Numbered from the stretch's first letter, positions 35,311 through 43,935 are shown. The stretch: 64,000 nucleotides of DNA from Clostridium sp. 12(A) (GCA_000526575.1 JAGI01000001.1:372001-436000), one strand, 5' to 3'. The notes: generated from the sequence alone by a model not told the origin. A program made the numbers and translations.

Positions 35311-35493
35311 GCCGGTGTCTCCTTTGGGATATAATCATAGTTCATATCTATTCCCCTTGGGACAGTTGTATGAATCCAGGGACATGAAAAAACCGTGGTA
35401 AAATCGTTGTAACCAGTTTTTCTTTCTTTGCATATGTTAGGATATGGAAACATTGCAGGAAGTTTCAAAAAAGAAGTGCGGAGGTAAGAAACG

Positions 35494-35808
35494 ATGAAGG
35501 AAAAGGCATGTATGGCAGATTTAAAAAGAGGGCAAAGGGGTGTCATAGCTAAGCTGTCTGCTTACGACGATATGAGAAGGCGTCTGCAGGATATCGGTCT
35601 GATTGAAGGCACGGTTGTGGAGTGCCTTGGAAAAAGTCCGTTGGGCGATCCTACAGCATTCTTAATCAGAGGTGCAGTGATTGCCCTGCGAAGGGAAGAC
35701 GCAGGGCGGGTGCTGGTACGCCTGGAACAAGAGGATATGGGAAGACGCCGTTTTGAAGAAGAAGTGGCGGCAGCGGCGGTCACCCAGGAGGAAGATGCAT
35801 GGGATTAA
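35494..35808 (+). CDS. feoA: Ferrous iron transport protein A
   Basis: A 104-aa SH3-like protein with [29 protein letters not shown] and [30 protein letters not shown] in fragments typical of FeoA. It ends in an acidic tail. It is a cytoplasmic partner of FeoB. GGAGG precedes ATG 35494. Its stop (35806-35808) overlaps the feoB start at 35799, so the two genes were translationally coupled before feoB was interrupted. Confidence 0.9.
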   Translation: MKEKACMADLKRGQRGVIAKLSAYDDMRRRLQDIGLIEGTVVECLGKSPLGDPTAFLIRGAVIALRREDAGRVLVRLEQEDMGRRRFEEEVAAAAVTQEEDAWD

Positions 35809-35972
35809 GCAGAGACTCTGTTGGTATCAAATCTGTGGATCTGGGGCTTGAAATTAAGAAACGTAAGGATAGTGATAAGGTAATTGCACTGGCTGGAAAT
35901 CCCAACGTAGGGAAGAGTACGGTGTTTAATCAGCTTACGGGGATGAACCAGCACACGGGCTGGTGTTGTTAG
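35799..35972 (+). CDS. feoB: FeoB, segment 1 of 4 (N-terminal, interrupted gene)
   Basis: Start of the ferrous iron permease gene: ATG 35799 with AGGAGG seven bases upstream. It encodes the beginning of the G domain with an intact P-loop ([16 protein letters not shown]). The native sequence runs to MNQHTG, codon 54, ending at 35960. The next codons (TGG TGT TGT TAG) belong to inserted element 1 and stop translation, giving a 57-residue product. The missing continuation NWPGKTV is found 5.1 kb downstream at 41104, in frame. The truncated product cannot transport iron. Confidence 0.92.
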   Translation: MGLSRDSVGIKSVDLGLEIKKRKDSDKVIALAGNPNVGKSTVFNQLTGMNQHTGWCC

Positions 35973-35979
35973 AGGTAAA
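35952..35979 (+). repeat. attL of element 1
   Basis: Core CACACGGGC (35952-35960) inside feoB, then the element-side arm TGTTAGAGGTAAA. Together with the other end it forms a dyad attP, as for large serine recombinases. The exact two-base crossover is not determined. Confidence 0.85.
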
Positions 35980-36017
35980 ATAATATTGCAACGAAAAAGG
36001 CTGATCCCAACTGATTT

Positions 36018-37415
36018 TTATAAGAAAACAACGGTATACTCCCTGTGACGCAAAGAGCTTTTACTGATTTTAATTTCCTTTATAATAGAGCGCCAAAAGC
36101 GCCGCTTCTGTTCGTGATTCAGCTTTGAGTACATGGTCTCAAAGCCAGCACTTAGAATGCTTTTTAATGATTCAAGGTCTTGCGTTGTGGGAGGAGGGCT
36201 GGTTAGAGAGGATAGGTATTCTTCCAGTCTGGCCTTTTCCTTTTTAAATTCCTCCAGGGTGATTGCTTCATTTAGGTAAAGATCTTTCAGTCTCTCCAGT
36301 TTCTTGCATATCTGTTTTTTTTCCATTCTATGATCAGCTGTCTGTTTTTCCTTGGCCTGAAAACTGGCAATGTAGGAATTAAATTCTGTCCGAACATAAT
36401 TTAATAAGTATTCTTCCAATCGTGTTTCCCTAATTTCTCCATGATTTAAGCATGCTTTTTTTGTATGAGACTGCTTGCATTCATATGCAGGATATTTATA
36501 TCGAATGGTTGTTCCGTCTTTTCGTTTGGAAAGAACATTAATCTGGCAGCCGCCCATTTTGTTACCACATTCCCTGCATATTACAAGGCCGGAAAATAGA
36601 TAGGGGTATTTCTGACTGGACTTAATGTTATGGTTCTGGTCTAAAATATGTTGGATTTTATTGAAATCCTCATCGGATAGGAGGCGGGGACAGTAAGTTT
36701 CATTGCCGCGGTAACGCCCTGTCAATTTCTCGTTTCGAAGAAGAGACTGGCGGAAGTTTTGGGGCGTCATGCAGATTCCATATTTGTCCTTTAAATATTG
36801 GACCGACTGGTTCATGGAGTGGTGTTTTAAAAAATGCATGATTCCATCATAAATAGCAGGGGCCTCCTCAGAAAGTATCATACGTTTATTCATGATCTGG
36901 TATCCTCTTGGGACTTTTCCTGTAATCACTTCTCCGTGCTCTACCTTAGTCTTAAATACATCGGAAACACGAATTCCGCCATTTTGAGCTTCCAGCTCGG
37001 CCCAGGTCATGGATTGGGCCACAAAGGCTCTGCCGTAAGGGGTGGAAGTATCAAAGTATGGCTGGTCGATAGCAGTCCATGCCGCGTTATATTTTTCCAG
37101 GACTGCCTGGGTGTTTAAATAATGGCGAAGGCTACGAAACCAACGATCCAGCTTTGTAAATATGATTAAGTCAATTTGTCCTTCCTTTACACGGTTCATC
37201 AAACGTGTAAAATCGTCCCGGTCAATTTTCTGGCCCGATACACCATCGTCCAGATAAATATCCTGTAAGACCATATTGGCGTGTTCCTTAATATACCGGA
37301 TTCCCCGTTCCTTCTGGTCTCTGATGGAATCTCCCCGCTCGGCCTGTTCTTCAGAGGATACCCGGATATAAACTGCTACGCGAATTGGCCGCTCTGGTTC
37401 TGAAGTTTTTTTCAT
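36018..37415 (-). CDS. Large serine recombinase of element 1
   Basis: A 465-aa site-specific recombinase. The resolvase-type catalytic domain has the nucleophile Ser20 in VYIRVSSEEQAERGDS, DDGVSGQKIDRDDF and IFTKLDRWFRSLRHY. A recombinase domain follows (GKVPRGYQIMNKR), then a zinc-ribbon (ICRECGNKMGG with a later C..KKAC) and a C-terminal coiled-coil (about residues 350-420) of the kind that controls integration versus excision. Its 3' end is 57 bp from the left core of element 1, so the gene reads out towards attL. GGGAG precedes the ATG. It differs clearly from the recombinases of elements 2 and 3. Confidence 0.93.
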   Translation of the reverse strand: MKKTSEPERPIRVAVYIRVSSEEQAERGDSIRDQKERGIRYIKEHANMVLQDIYLDDGVSGQKIDRDDFTRLMNRVKEGQIDLIIFTKLDRWFRSLRHYLNTQAVLEKYNAAWTAIDQPYFDTSTPYGRAFVAQSMTWAELEAQNGGIRVSDVFKTKVEHGEVITGKVPRGYQIMNKRMILSEEAPAIYDGIMHFLKHHSMNQSVQYLKDKYGICMTPQNFRQSLLRNEKLTGRYRGNETYCPRLLSDEDFNKIQHILDQNHNIKSSQKYPYLFSGLVICRECGNKMGGCQINVLSKRKDGTTIRYKYPAYECKQSHTKKACLNHGEIRETRLEEYLLNYVRTEFNSYIASFQAKEKQTADHRMEKKQICKKLERLKDLYLNEAITLEEFKKEKARLEEYLSSLTSPPPTTQDLESLKSILSAGFETMYSKLNHEQKRRFWRSIIKEIKISKSSLRHREYTVVFL

Positions 37416-37793
37416 CGCATCATCTCCCTGTACAGTCTACGAGAGGTGGGGGATAAAAATAACAAATACCCCTATAATGGAGATTCCTTTTTATAGGGGG
37501 GCAGAGAATTAAAATATCGTATCAGCGAATCTAAATCTATGGTTCAGTGACTCCGGAGCTATTTTAATGGCATTTAGAACCAGGTGTCCTTCCAGGTCCG
37601 ATAGCCTCTGGCATTTGTTATGATAGTCATGCAGTTGTAGAAGTAAAAGTGATATGATAAGATTACATTAGATTAATCGTAATTTCATATTTTTAGCCTA
37701 TCGTTCTTGTGTACTCCATTTTCTACTTAAATAAGGAAGAGGAAAGAAGTACAAACCAAATGGAATACATATGGGTTAGAAAGGGGCGATATC
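37416..37793. other. Non-coding stretch with an inverted repeat
   Basis: No gene seen. It contains CCCCTATA (37469-37476) and TATAGGGG (37492-37499), a 15-base-loop hairpin about 55 bases before the recombinase start. This could be an operator for the recombinase gene or a terminator; there is no long T run on either side. Confidence 0.4.
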
Positions 37794-37943
37794 ATGGCGG
37801 ATACAGTTCATGCAGTGAATTCTGTAGATCCGGTAAAGGCCTTTGAGGCTCTGGCAAAGATCATAGGGGAAAAAGAAGGGGTTGAAATTACATTAAAAAG
37901 CTTAAAGAAACGAGAAGAAGAAAACGAAGGAGAAACCGGCTGA
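37794..37943 (+). CDS. Small 49-aa protein of unknown function
   Basis: ATG 37794 with AAAGGGG upstream encodes a 49-residue acidic/basic helical peptide (MADTVHAVNSVDPVKAFEAL to KREEENEGETG). I do not recognise it. It is preserved as a decayed paralogue at 39293-39451, and the surrounding leader (GAAAGAAGTACAAAC..TTAGAAAGGGG) is also duplicated, so it belongs to a repeated module with the beta-lactamase-like gene that follows 41 bp downstream. The repetition and codon pattern argue that it is a real gene. Confidence 0.6.
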   Translation: MADTVHAVNSVDPVKAFEALAKIIGEKEGVEITLKSLKKREEENEGETG

Positions 37944-37984
37944 TGCCGGTAGCATAAGACAAGCTAAGGCTGATAGGAGTAGAC

Positions 37985-38983
37985 ATGAATCAATGGAAAG
38001 AAACACTAAAAGATTTTCAAGGCTGTATCTCTATCAAACGAAAGGGCGGCACGGTATTTGAGCAGGCGTTTGGATATTCGGATCTTTCCAATCAGATTTC
38101 AAATACCTTAGATACCAGATTTGGAACAGCTTCCGCAGGAAAGGTTTTTGTTGCCGTTGGAATTCTTAAACTCATAGAAGAGGGAAGGCTGAATTTTGAG
38201 GATACCATGGGAGAATTACTTGATTTTGAGTTAAACCACATAGACCCTCTCGTAACGGTAGAGCAGCTGCTCAATCATACCTCTGGAATTCCGGATTATT
38301 TTGATGAAAGCATTATGGAGGAATATTCGGATCTATGGGGGGATTATCCCAATTATAAGATACGCACCTCCAGGGATCTCCTGCCCTTATTTATCAATAA
38401 GCCCATGATGTATGAGAGGGGAGAGAAGTTTCAATATAATAACTCCGGCTATGTAATGTTAGGCCTTATTATAGAAAGCATTACAAAAGTACCTTTTGAT
38501 TCATATCTGGCAGATGTCATTTTTAAACCAGGACATATGGAGCACACCGGCTATTATGAGCTTGACCGCCTTCCGGCTGGATGCGCCAATGCCTATTTAT
38601 ATGATCAGGTGAAGGAAGAGTACTATACGAATATATATAGCGTTGATGTGAAGGGGACAGGCGCAGGTGGTGCGTACACTACGATAGGTGATATTGAATT
38701 ATTTTGGAATAGTCTGCTTGGATATAAGCTGTTATCGGAAGAGATGACAAACAAAATGCTTCGTCTTCAAAGCACCAACTTTGAAAATGAGCATTATGGA
38801 TATGGAATATGGTTAAAGAAAATGGAAGGGTATTATGTACCCTACATTGAGGGCTGTGATCCTGGTGTAAGTTTTATATCCAGTTACGACCGAGAGGAAG
38901 AGGTGCTCATCACTTTAGTAAGTAATTTTGGCAATAATGTTTGGAAACTGAAGCGAGAACTAAAATGGCAGGATTTTATATAA
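37985..38983 (+). CDS. Serine hydrolase, beta-lactamase class C/penicillin-binding-like
   Basis: A 332-aa protein of the AmpC-like family. The SxxK motif is in GTASAGKVFVAV (about residue 42), the YxN motif in FQYNNSGYVMLG (about residue 158), and LLNHTSGIPDYFDES is a strong family signature. No signal peptide, so it is probably cytoplasmic and more likely an esterase/peptidase than an antibiotic resistance enzyme. GATAGGAGTAGAC precedes the ATG. A truncated paralogue lies at 39972-40332 in the same element. Confidence 0.85.
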   Translation: MNQWKETLKDFQGCISIKRKGGTVFEQAFGYSDLSNQISNTLDTRFGTASAGKVFVAVGILKLIEEGRLNFEDTMGELLDFELNHIDPLVTVEQLLNHTSGIPDYFDESIMEEYSDLWGDYPNYKIRTSRDLLPLFINKPMMYERGEKFQYNNSGYVMLGLIIESITKVPFDSYLADVIFKPGHMEHTGYYELDRLPAGCANAYLYDQVKEEYYTNIYSVDVKGTGAGGAYTTIGDIELFWNSLLGYKLLSEEMTNKMLRLQSTNFENEHYGYGIWLKKMEGYYVPYIEGCDPGVSFISSYDREEEVLITLVSNFGNNVWKLKRELKWQDFI

Positions 38984-39292
38984 GCACCAGGATTTTGATA
39001 GAAACGTACTTGCTCTTGCTTACCTAAATTGAATAACTCTAAGGGCCAGATAGTGCAAGTGTTAAGCTGAAAATAACAGTAAATAAAGGCAATAGATGAC
39101 TTAAGATTAAAGAGATTATCATAGGGATAGTTGTATGAAAATAGGCCATATGATATAATATTCTTAGTTTTTTTCGTGTACCATACCATGTTTTAATTTG
39201 CTTTTCTTCTAATTATATATCCTGTCTAATGTAGAATAAGGAAAGAAGTACAAACTACAGTATATACTTATATTTTAGAAAGGGGCAGTGTT
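38984..39292. other. Non-coding stretch between duplicated modules
   Basis: No gene seen. Its last ~70 bases repeat, with changes, the leader before the 49-aa ORF (GAAAGAAGTACAAAC and TTAGAAAGGGGC), which marks the start of the second module copy. Confidence 0.5.
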
Positions 39293-39451
39293 ATGGCAGA
39301 CACGGTTCATGTTAACAATTGTGTTGATCCGGTAAAGGCTTTGTAAGCTCTGGCAAAAATCATAGGGGATAAAGAAGGGGTGGAGATCACTTTAAAGAGC
39401 CTTAAAAAAGGAGCAAAGAAAACAAGGAAGAGACCGGCTGTTGCCGGTTAG
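39293..39451 (+). pseudogene. Degenerate copy of the 49-aa gene
   Basis: Aligns with the gene at 37794-37943 from MADTVH through VDPVKA, then has TAA at codon 18 where the intact copy has Glu (FE changed to L-stop). The frame continues ALAKIIGDKEGVEITLKSLK to a later TAG. The broken copy supports module duplication followed by decay. Confidence 0.75.
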
Positions 39452-39464
39452 GAGGGACAAGCGA

Positions 39465-39971
39465 GTGGAATCATATTTAACGGGAGTAGATCAAACCCAG
39501 TTTAGAGTCATCTCATTACCCCCATTTCGTGCTGCGTCATCAGGCGTAGACAACGTGTGCGACTTTTCGAATGATAGTATTTTAGGAAAGTTTGATGCAT
39601 ACTTTTCAGCAATTCAAGTATCAGATAGAGATTCTTTTATGCCCAGAGATTTCTTATATTATGATGAAGAAAAGAGTGGGCTGGTATGGGCGTGGGCACT
39701 TACAGAAGATATGGATGATGGTGGAAATGAAGTGATATCTTTTGATGGTGGATATTATTTAACCTATGTCTACGTGGATGGGGATGATGAAATGAGTGGA
39801 AAAAGATACAAGGAGGCAATCTCTTATATTGAAAACTCAGATGTATTCGAACTGGACATACGTCCGGGGCATTATATCATGGGACATATTATTACACCAT
39901 CTGAAATTATAAAAGCCCAGGGATTTGCACAGATGGAAAATTTTGTTCCTATTAAATTTAAGGAGAAATAG
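39465..39971 (+). CDS. GyrI-like/effector-binding domain protein
   Basis: A 168-aa soluble protein that looks like a stand-alone GyrI-like ligand domain: two similar halves with FRVISLPPFRAASSG, AIQVSDRDSFMPRDFLYYDEE, DGGYYLTYVYVDGD and FELDIRPGHYIMGHIIT. No DNA-binding part. The function is not known. GTG 39465 follows AGGAGGGAC; a TTG at 39441 is possible but overlaps the decayed ORF. It occupies the place between the two parts of the duplicated module. Confidence 0.55.
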   Translation: MESYLTGVDQTQFRVISLPPFRAASSGVDNVCDFSNDSILGKFDAYFSAIQVSDRDSFMPRDFLYYDEEKSGLVWAWALTEDMDDGGNEVISFDGGYYLTYVYVDGDDEMSGKRYKEAISYIENSDVFELDIRPGHYIMGHIITPSEIIKAQGFAQMENFVPIKFKEK

Positions 39972-40332
39972 TGGTTTATCTTAAAAATGATTTAAAGACT
40001 TTCAAGGTTGTATCTCGATTAATAAGAAGGGATGTACCATATTTGAACAGGCTTAAGGATATTCCGATTATTCAAATAAGGTGTTTAATATCTTTGATAC
40101 CAAGTTTGCGACTGCCTCTGCAGGTAAGGTCTTTGTTGCTGTGGCAATTCTTAAGCTGATTGAAGAAGGAAGATTAAGCTTTCAAGATACCATTGGTGAT
40201 TTGCTTGATTTTGACCTAAATCATATAGATTCAATGATAACTGTGGAGCAATTACTCAATCATACCTCTGGCATTCCTGATTATTGTGATGAAAGTGTGA
40301 TAACCTATTATTCTGATCTTTGGCGGGACTAG
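39972..40332 (+). pseudogene. Truncated second copy of the beta-lactamase-like gene
   Basis: Nucleotide and residue similarity to the first ~115 codons of the gene at 37985-38983 (the LKDFQGC start, then FATASAGKVFVAVAILKLIEEGRL and EQLLNHTSGIPDYCDES). The first part contains several stops, only 40081-40332 is open, and the remainder is missing after SDLW. The SxxK motif survives but the YxN region is absent. Confidence 0.85.
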
Positions 40333-40347
40333 ATAGTTTTGAAAATT

Positions 40348-40390
40348 GACCTGTTGATAAAAGTGGTTTATGTCACTTTTTCAACAGGTC
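40348..40390. terminator. Strong inverted repeat after the truncated gene
   Basis: GACCTGTTGA (40348-40357) pairs with TCAACAGGTC (40381-40390), with an inner AAAAGTG/CACTTTT stem. It can act as a terminator between the pseudogene and the converging lipoprotein gene. Confidence 0.65.
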
Positions 40391-40459
40391 CAAACTTGTC
40401 CAAATCTGTTTAACTAAAAGTTCTGAGTTTTTACATCGACTGTTTTGGTATTTTTAATT

Positions 40460-40801
40460 TTATTTTTTCTTAGTTTCAGTAGCAGCTGCTGGTTTTTCAT
40501 CGGAAGAGCCTGCTTTTACTTTGCTCTCATCTGTTTTTGTTTCTTTTGTTGCAGTGCTTTCCTTCTTGGTCTCATCTTTCTTGGACTCTGCAGCAGAAGT
40601 GCTTTCTTTCGCTTCTTTTGTAGTAGCTTCAGTTGTAGCAGCTTCTTTTGTAGCAGCCTCAGTTGTAACTGCTTCTGTGGTAATATCGGCTTTTGTAGCA
40701 GCGGTTGTTTCTGAAGTTTTGGTGCTACCACAAGCAGAGATAGCTGCCATTGTCAAAATTGCTACACCTGTCAAAAATAATTTCTTTGTTGTTAACTTCA
40801 T
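40460..40801 (-). CDS. Low-complexity Thr/Lys/Glu/Ala-rich lipoprotein
   Basis: A 113-aa predicted lipoprotein: MKLTTKKLF, hydrophobic core, lipobox ISAC with the lipidated Cys about residue 24, then about 85 residues made almost only of Thr, Ala, Glu, Lys and Ser in TTEAATKE-type repeats. Probably an exported, disordered surface lipoprotein; no function assigned. GAGGAGG precedes ATG 40801. The repeat is long enough to throw spurious open frames on both strands. Confidence 0.72.
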   Translation of the reverse strand: MKLTTKKLFLTGVAILTMAAISACGSTKTSETTAATKADITTEAVTTEAATKEAATTEATTKEAKESTSAAESKKDETKKESTATKETKTDESKVKAGSSDEKPAAATETKKK

Positions 40802-41074
40802 AATAAATTTCCTCCTCAAGACTGTATTGGTATCATCAATATGTTCTGACCTTCAGTTATCTTATTTTTCTGAAGTCAAAAGTTATTTTAGCACCAGAAT
40901 ATAACAGAATCAATGGGGCATTAGTTGCTTTTTTCTTAATAAAATGTGAATTAAATATTAAAAAAAGATAAATGTGAAAAATATGTCCGAATTCACACAA
41001 AATTCACAGAAAAAACACAGATTAAGCAAACTTCCATCACAATTTCGGTTTCTAATTTTTAATATCGTGACTCG

Positions 41075-41103
41075 TTTACCTCTAACACATGTAACACACG
41101 GGC
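41075..41103 (+). repeat. attR of element 1
   Basis: Arm TTTACCTCTAACA (41075-41087), then core CACACGGGC (41095-41103) leading into feoB codons AAC TGG CCG GGT AAA. Confidence 0.85.
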
Positions 41104-42447
41104 AACTGGCCGGGTAAAACCGTTGCCAATGCCCAGGGCTATTGCAGTGATGGCAGCCAGGGATATGTTATGGTAGACATACCAGGCTGCTATTCCCTCA
41201 TGGCCCACTCCACGGAAGAGGAGGTAGCAAGGGATTTTATCTGTTTTGAACATCCGGATGGGGTAGTGGTGGTCTGTGACGCAACCTGTCTGGAACGTAA
41301 TTTAAATCTGGTGTTACAGGTTCTGGAGGCCACGCCTAAGGCCGTCGTCTGTGTAAATCTCATGGATGAAGCGAAGAAAAAGAGGATTGATATCCGGCTT
41401 GATTTACTGGAAGAGCGGCTGGGTGTACCTGTGGCAGGAACTGCGGCCAGAAGTAAAAAGGGGCTGGACCAGATATATACCTGTTTAAGACGCTGCCTTG
41501 AGGAAGAAGATAAGATAGAAGACGCAAACGTGGACTTTATAGAAGAGGGAAAATTAGAAGAGACGCTTGAAAAAGGGATAGAGGAAACTACAGACAAATC
41601 AGAGGAGTCAGAGAAACCGCAAGAATCTAAAATAGCAGAAGGAATTGAACTTGCAGACGCAATCGAAGACGTAGAAGCATTCCCGGAAGAACCGATACAA
41701 AATTCGAAGGAAAAAGAAAAACGCCCAGTACTAATCCGTTATCCTCAATATATTGAGGATGCCATTGAAGCCCTTTCCCCTGTGGTGGAGAATGCTTCCG
41801 ATGGTAAGATAAACATCCGCTGGCTATGTGCCAGATTATTAGATTCCAATGATAATCTTATGCAGGCGGTTAAAAAGTATGTAAGCTCTGTTGCTGAATC
41901 CGGGGAAGTGGCAGAGTGTTTAGAGAAAATCCGAAGCGAGTGGAGAGCCAGAGGAATCCACCAGGAAAAAGTAAGCGATGATATGGCTTCCGTATTCGTT
42001 AAGAAGGCAGAATATTTATGTCGCGGAGTCGTAATATATGAGAATCAGACCTATAACAGGAAAGATCGGAAGCTGGATTTTATATTTACCAGCAAGTCCA
42101 CCGGCTTTCCCATTATGTTTCTGGTTCTTCTTGGGATTTTTTGGCTGACCATTACCGGGGCCAATTATCCCTCCCAGCTTCTTAGCAATGTTTTGTTTGG
42201 GTTTGAAGACCTCCTTTCAAAAGGAGCAGCATGGGCAGGCGTTCCGGAACTTATTTCCAATCTTCTTGTCCATGGCATGTACCGCAGTCTTGCCTGGGTC
42301 GTATCTGTAATGCTTCCGCCAATGGCAATCTTTTTTCCGTTGTTTACCCTTCTGGAAGATTTTGGATACCTGCCCAGAGTGGCGTTTAACCTGGATCGCT
42401 GCTTTAAGCGATGCTCCGCCTGTGGGAAGCAGGCGCTTACCATGTGA
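41104..42447 (+). CDS. feoB: FeoB, segment 2 of 4 (G domain remainder and first membrane part)
   Basis: In frame with segment 1 once element 1 is removed. It starts NWPGKTVANAQG (switch I, the Thr of G2), then DIPGCYSLMAHSTEE (G3) and CVNLMDEAKKK (G4). A GDI-like helical region with a long acidic linker (about 41530-41730) follows, then the first FeoB membrane helices (FPIMFLVLLGIFWLTITGANYP) and MLPPMAIFFPLFTLLEDFGYLPRV in part. It ends ACGKQALTM and hits TGA (42445-42447) created by element 2. An internal ATG at 41170 opens the longest free-standing ORF, but the protein part begins earlier. Confidence 0.93.
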   Translation, partial: NWPGKTVANAQGYCSDGSQGYVMVDIPGCYSLMAHSTEEEVARDFICFEHPDGVVVVCDATCLERNLNLVLQVLEATPKAVVCVNLMDEAKKKRIDIRLDLLEERLGVPVAGTAARSKKGLDQIYTCLRRCLEEEDKIEDANVDFIEEGKLEETLEKGIEETTDKSEESEKPQESKIAEGIELADAIEDVEAFPEEPIQNSKEKEKRPVLIRYPQYIEDAIEALSPVVENASDGKINIRWLCARLLDSNDNLMQAVKKYVSSVAESGEVAECLEKIRSEWRARGIHQEKVSDDMASVFVKKAEYLCRGVVIYENQTYNRKDRKLDFIFTSKSTGFPIMFLVLLGIFWLTITGANYPSQLLSNVLFGFEDLLSKGAAWAGVPELISNLLVHGMYRSLAWVVSVMLPPMAIFFPLFTLLEDFGYLPRVAFNLDRCFKRCSACGKQALTM

Positions 42448-42463
42448 CAGAGGAAATCTATGC
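42441..42463 (+). repeat. attL of element 2
   Basis: Core CATGTG at the feoB codons ATG TG(C), then the element arm ending in TATGC. The dyad partner is at the right end. Confidence 0.8.
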
Positions 42464-42494
42464 TTTTTCATATGGAAAAGGAGCCATTATTCAC

Positions 42495-42543
42495 TTGACA
42501 CAATTTCCTCAAAATGGTATAGTTACAACATCAAACTGTAACT
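42495..42543 (+). promoter_or_regulatory. Strong promoter with adjoining palindromic operator, element 2 cargo
   Basis: TTGACA (42495-42500), 17-base spacer, TATAGT (42518-42523). A perfect dyad AGTTACA-N9-TGTAACT follows at 42521-42543, overlapping the -10 and the start point, the position of a repressor site. TACA/TGTA half-sites are typical of BlaI/CopY-type repressors, but no such regulator is seen in the element. Confidence 0.7.
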
Positions 42544-42614
42544 AAAAATAGTACAGAAAATAATGGAAAATGTCCAGTCGACTGGCTGCGGCAGGTAAAA
42601 AAGGAGGTACTTGG

Positions 42615-43931
42615 TTGGGTTTTTCAATTGATGTGAGCGTCCCTGTTCTGACTGTATTCTTACAGGGAATCGTAAGCTTTTTCTCTCCCTGTGTTCTGCC
42701 TCTGATTCCTCTTTACATTGGGTATTTATCCGGAGGTACCGGAATCACCAAGGATGATGGAAGAATGGAATATGACCGGAAAAAGGTCATGGTTCACACC
42801 GTATGTTTTGTAATTGGAATCAGCTTTACTTTCTTTTTGCTGGGACTTGGTGTTTCAGCTCTTGGAAACTTTTTTAAATCCAACCAGCTTCTATTTGCCA
42901 GAGTTGGGGGAATCATTGTTTTCTTCTTTGGTCTTTATCAGACAGGAATTCTTGGAACCTCCTCTATGCTTGAGAAGGACAGAAGACTTTCCCTATCCTT
43001 TGACAAGTTAGCCATGTCCCCATTTACCGCTCTTTTGATGGGCTTTACCTTCAGCTTTGCGTGGACGCCCTGTGTAGGTCCTGCTCTTGCAAGCGTTCTC
43101 ATTATGGCGGCATCTGCGTCTACAAAATCCCTTGGTTTTGTCCTCATTGGAGTCTATACCTTAGGTTTTGTTCTTCCATTTTTAGCAGTAGGCTTTTTTA
43201 CCACCACAGTGCTGGAGTTTTTTAAGACTCACAAGCATGTGACAAAGAGTGCTGTTAAAGCAGGCGGCATTCTCATGATATTAATGGGTATTCTAATGTT
43301 TACCGGAAAAATGAATGCATTGACCGGCTACCTGTCATCCTTTCAGGCTCCTTCCATTTCCAGTGAAAAGGAAACGACGAAGAGTAGGGAATCTAAGGAA
43401 AGAGAGACAACGGCCCAGGAAACAACTCCCTCTGCCAATGAAACCAGTACATCTGTAAGTGACGGAGAGAGCGAAGAAGAAAAGCCGCTTCCAGCCATTG
43501 ATTTTACATTAAAAGACCAGTTTGGGAAGACCCATTCCCTTTCTGATTATAAAGGGAAAACAATTTTTCTTAATTTCTGGGCTACCTGGTGTCCGCCGTG
43601 CCGTGCAGAGATGCCGGATATCCAAAGCCTCTATGAGACTCAGGAAACAGAAGGAGAGAATGGGGTAATCATATTAGGAGTTGCTGCTCCTAATTATGGA
43701 AGAGAAAAAGATGAACAGGTAATTAAGGAATTTCTTGAAAAAAATGGTTATACGTATCCTGTGTTAATGGATACCAATGCTGAATTATTTGAAGCCTATG
43801 GCATATACTCTTTCCCAACCACCTATATGATAGATCGTGATGGAAATGTATTTGGCTATGCCAGCGGGCAATTATCGAAAGATATGATGCAAAGCATCAT
43901 CAACCAGACCTTGAAAGGAGAGAGAGATTAA
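42615..43931 (+). CDS. CcdA-type membrane protein fused to a TlpA-like thioredoxin
   Basis: About 438 aa. The N-terminal ~230 residues form a six-helix CcdA/DsbD beta-like domain with the redox cysteines in SFFSPCVLPLIPLYIGYLSG and FAWTPCVGPALAS. A Ser/Thr/Glu-rich linker follows (about 255-300), then a TlpA-like thioredoxin domain with active site FWATWCPPCRAEMPD and the cis-Pro region YSFPTTYMID. It should carry reducing power across the membrane and use it on outside disulfides, such as cytochrome c maturation or surface-protein repair. TTG 42615 is preferred (AAGGAGGT seven bases upstream); ATG 42570 has no site. Confidence 0.88.
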   Translation: MGFSIDVSVPVLTVFLQGIVSFFSPCVLPLIPLYIGYLSGGTGITKDDGRMEYDRKKVMVHTVCFVIGISFTFFLLGLGVSALGNFFKSNQLLFARVGGIIVFFFGLYQTGILGTSSMLEKDRRLSLSFDKLAMSPFTALLMGFTFSFAWTPCVGPALASVLIMAASASTKSLGFVLIGVYTLGFVLPFLAVGFFTTTVLEFFKTHKHVTKSAVKAGGILMILMGILMFTGKMNALTGYLSSFQAPSISSEKETTKSRESKERETTAQETTPSANETSTSVSDGESEEEKPLPAIDFTLKDQFGKTHSLSDYKGKTIFLNFWATWCPPCRAEMPDIQSLYETQETEGENGVIILGVAAPNYGREKDEQVIKEFLEKNGYTYPVLMDTNAELFEAYGIYSFPTTYMIDRDGNVFGYASGQLSKDMMQSIINQTLKGERD

Positions 43932-43935
43932 CTAT

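Larger units (their letters stand above)
35952..41103. mobile_element. feoB-inserted element 1 (5143 bp, large serine recombinase)
   Basis: Bounded by the direct repeat CACACGGGC at 35952-35960 and 41095-41103. Inside each repeat lies a 13-bp inverted arm: TGTTAGAGGTAAA (35967-35979) and TTTACCTCTAACA (41075-41087), six and seven bases from the repeat. It carries a serine recombinase reading towards the left end, a 49-aa ORF, a serine beta-lactamase-like gene, a degenerate duplicate of these two, a GyrI-like gene and a lipoprotein gene. No transposase, relaxase or phage gene. Precise excision of 5143 bp rejoins feoB codons 54 and 55 in frame. Confidence 0.92.

Noticed and set aside
35434-35453. 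DtxR-type operator before feoA as a firm feature
   Set aside because: Only five bases per arm match and the consensus is poor, so it is mentioned within the regulator entry only.
40516-40904. Overlapping open frames within the lipoprotein gene on both strands
   Set aside because: They come from the low-complexity Thr/Ala/Glu/Lys repeat; only the minus-strand frame has a signal peptide and a ribosome-binding site.
41170-42447. Stand-alone GTPase gene starting at ATG 41170
   Set aside because: Upstream in-frame sequence back to 41104 is conserved FeoB (NWPGKTV), so the ATG is an internal Met of feoB segment 2.
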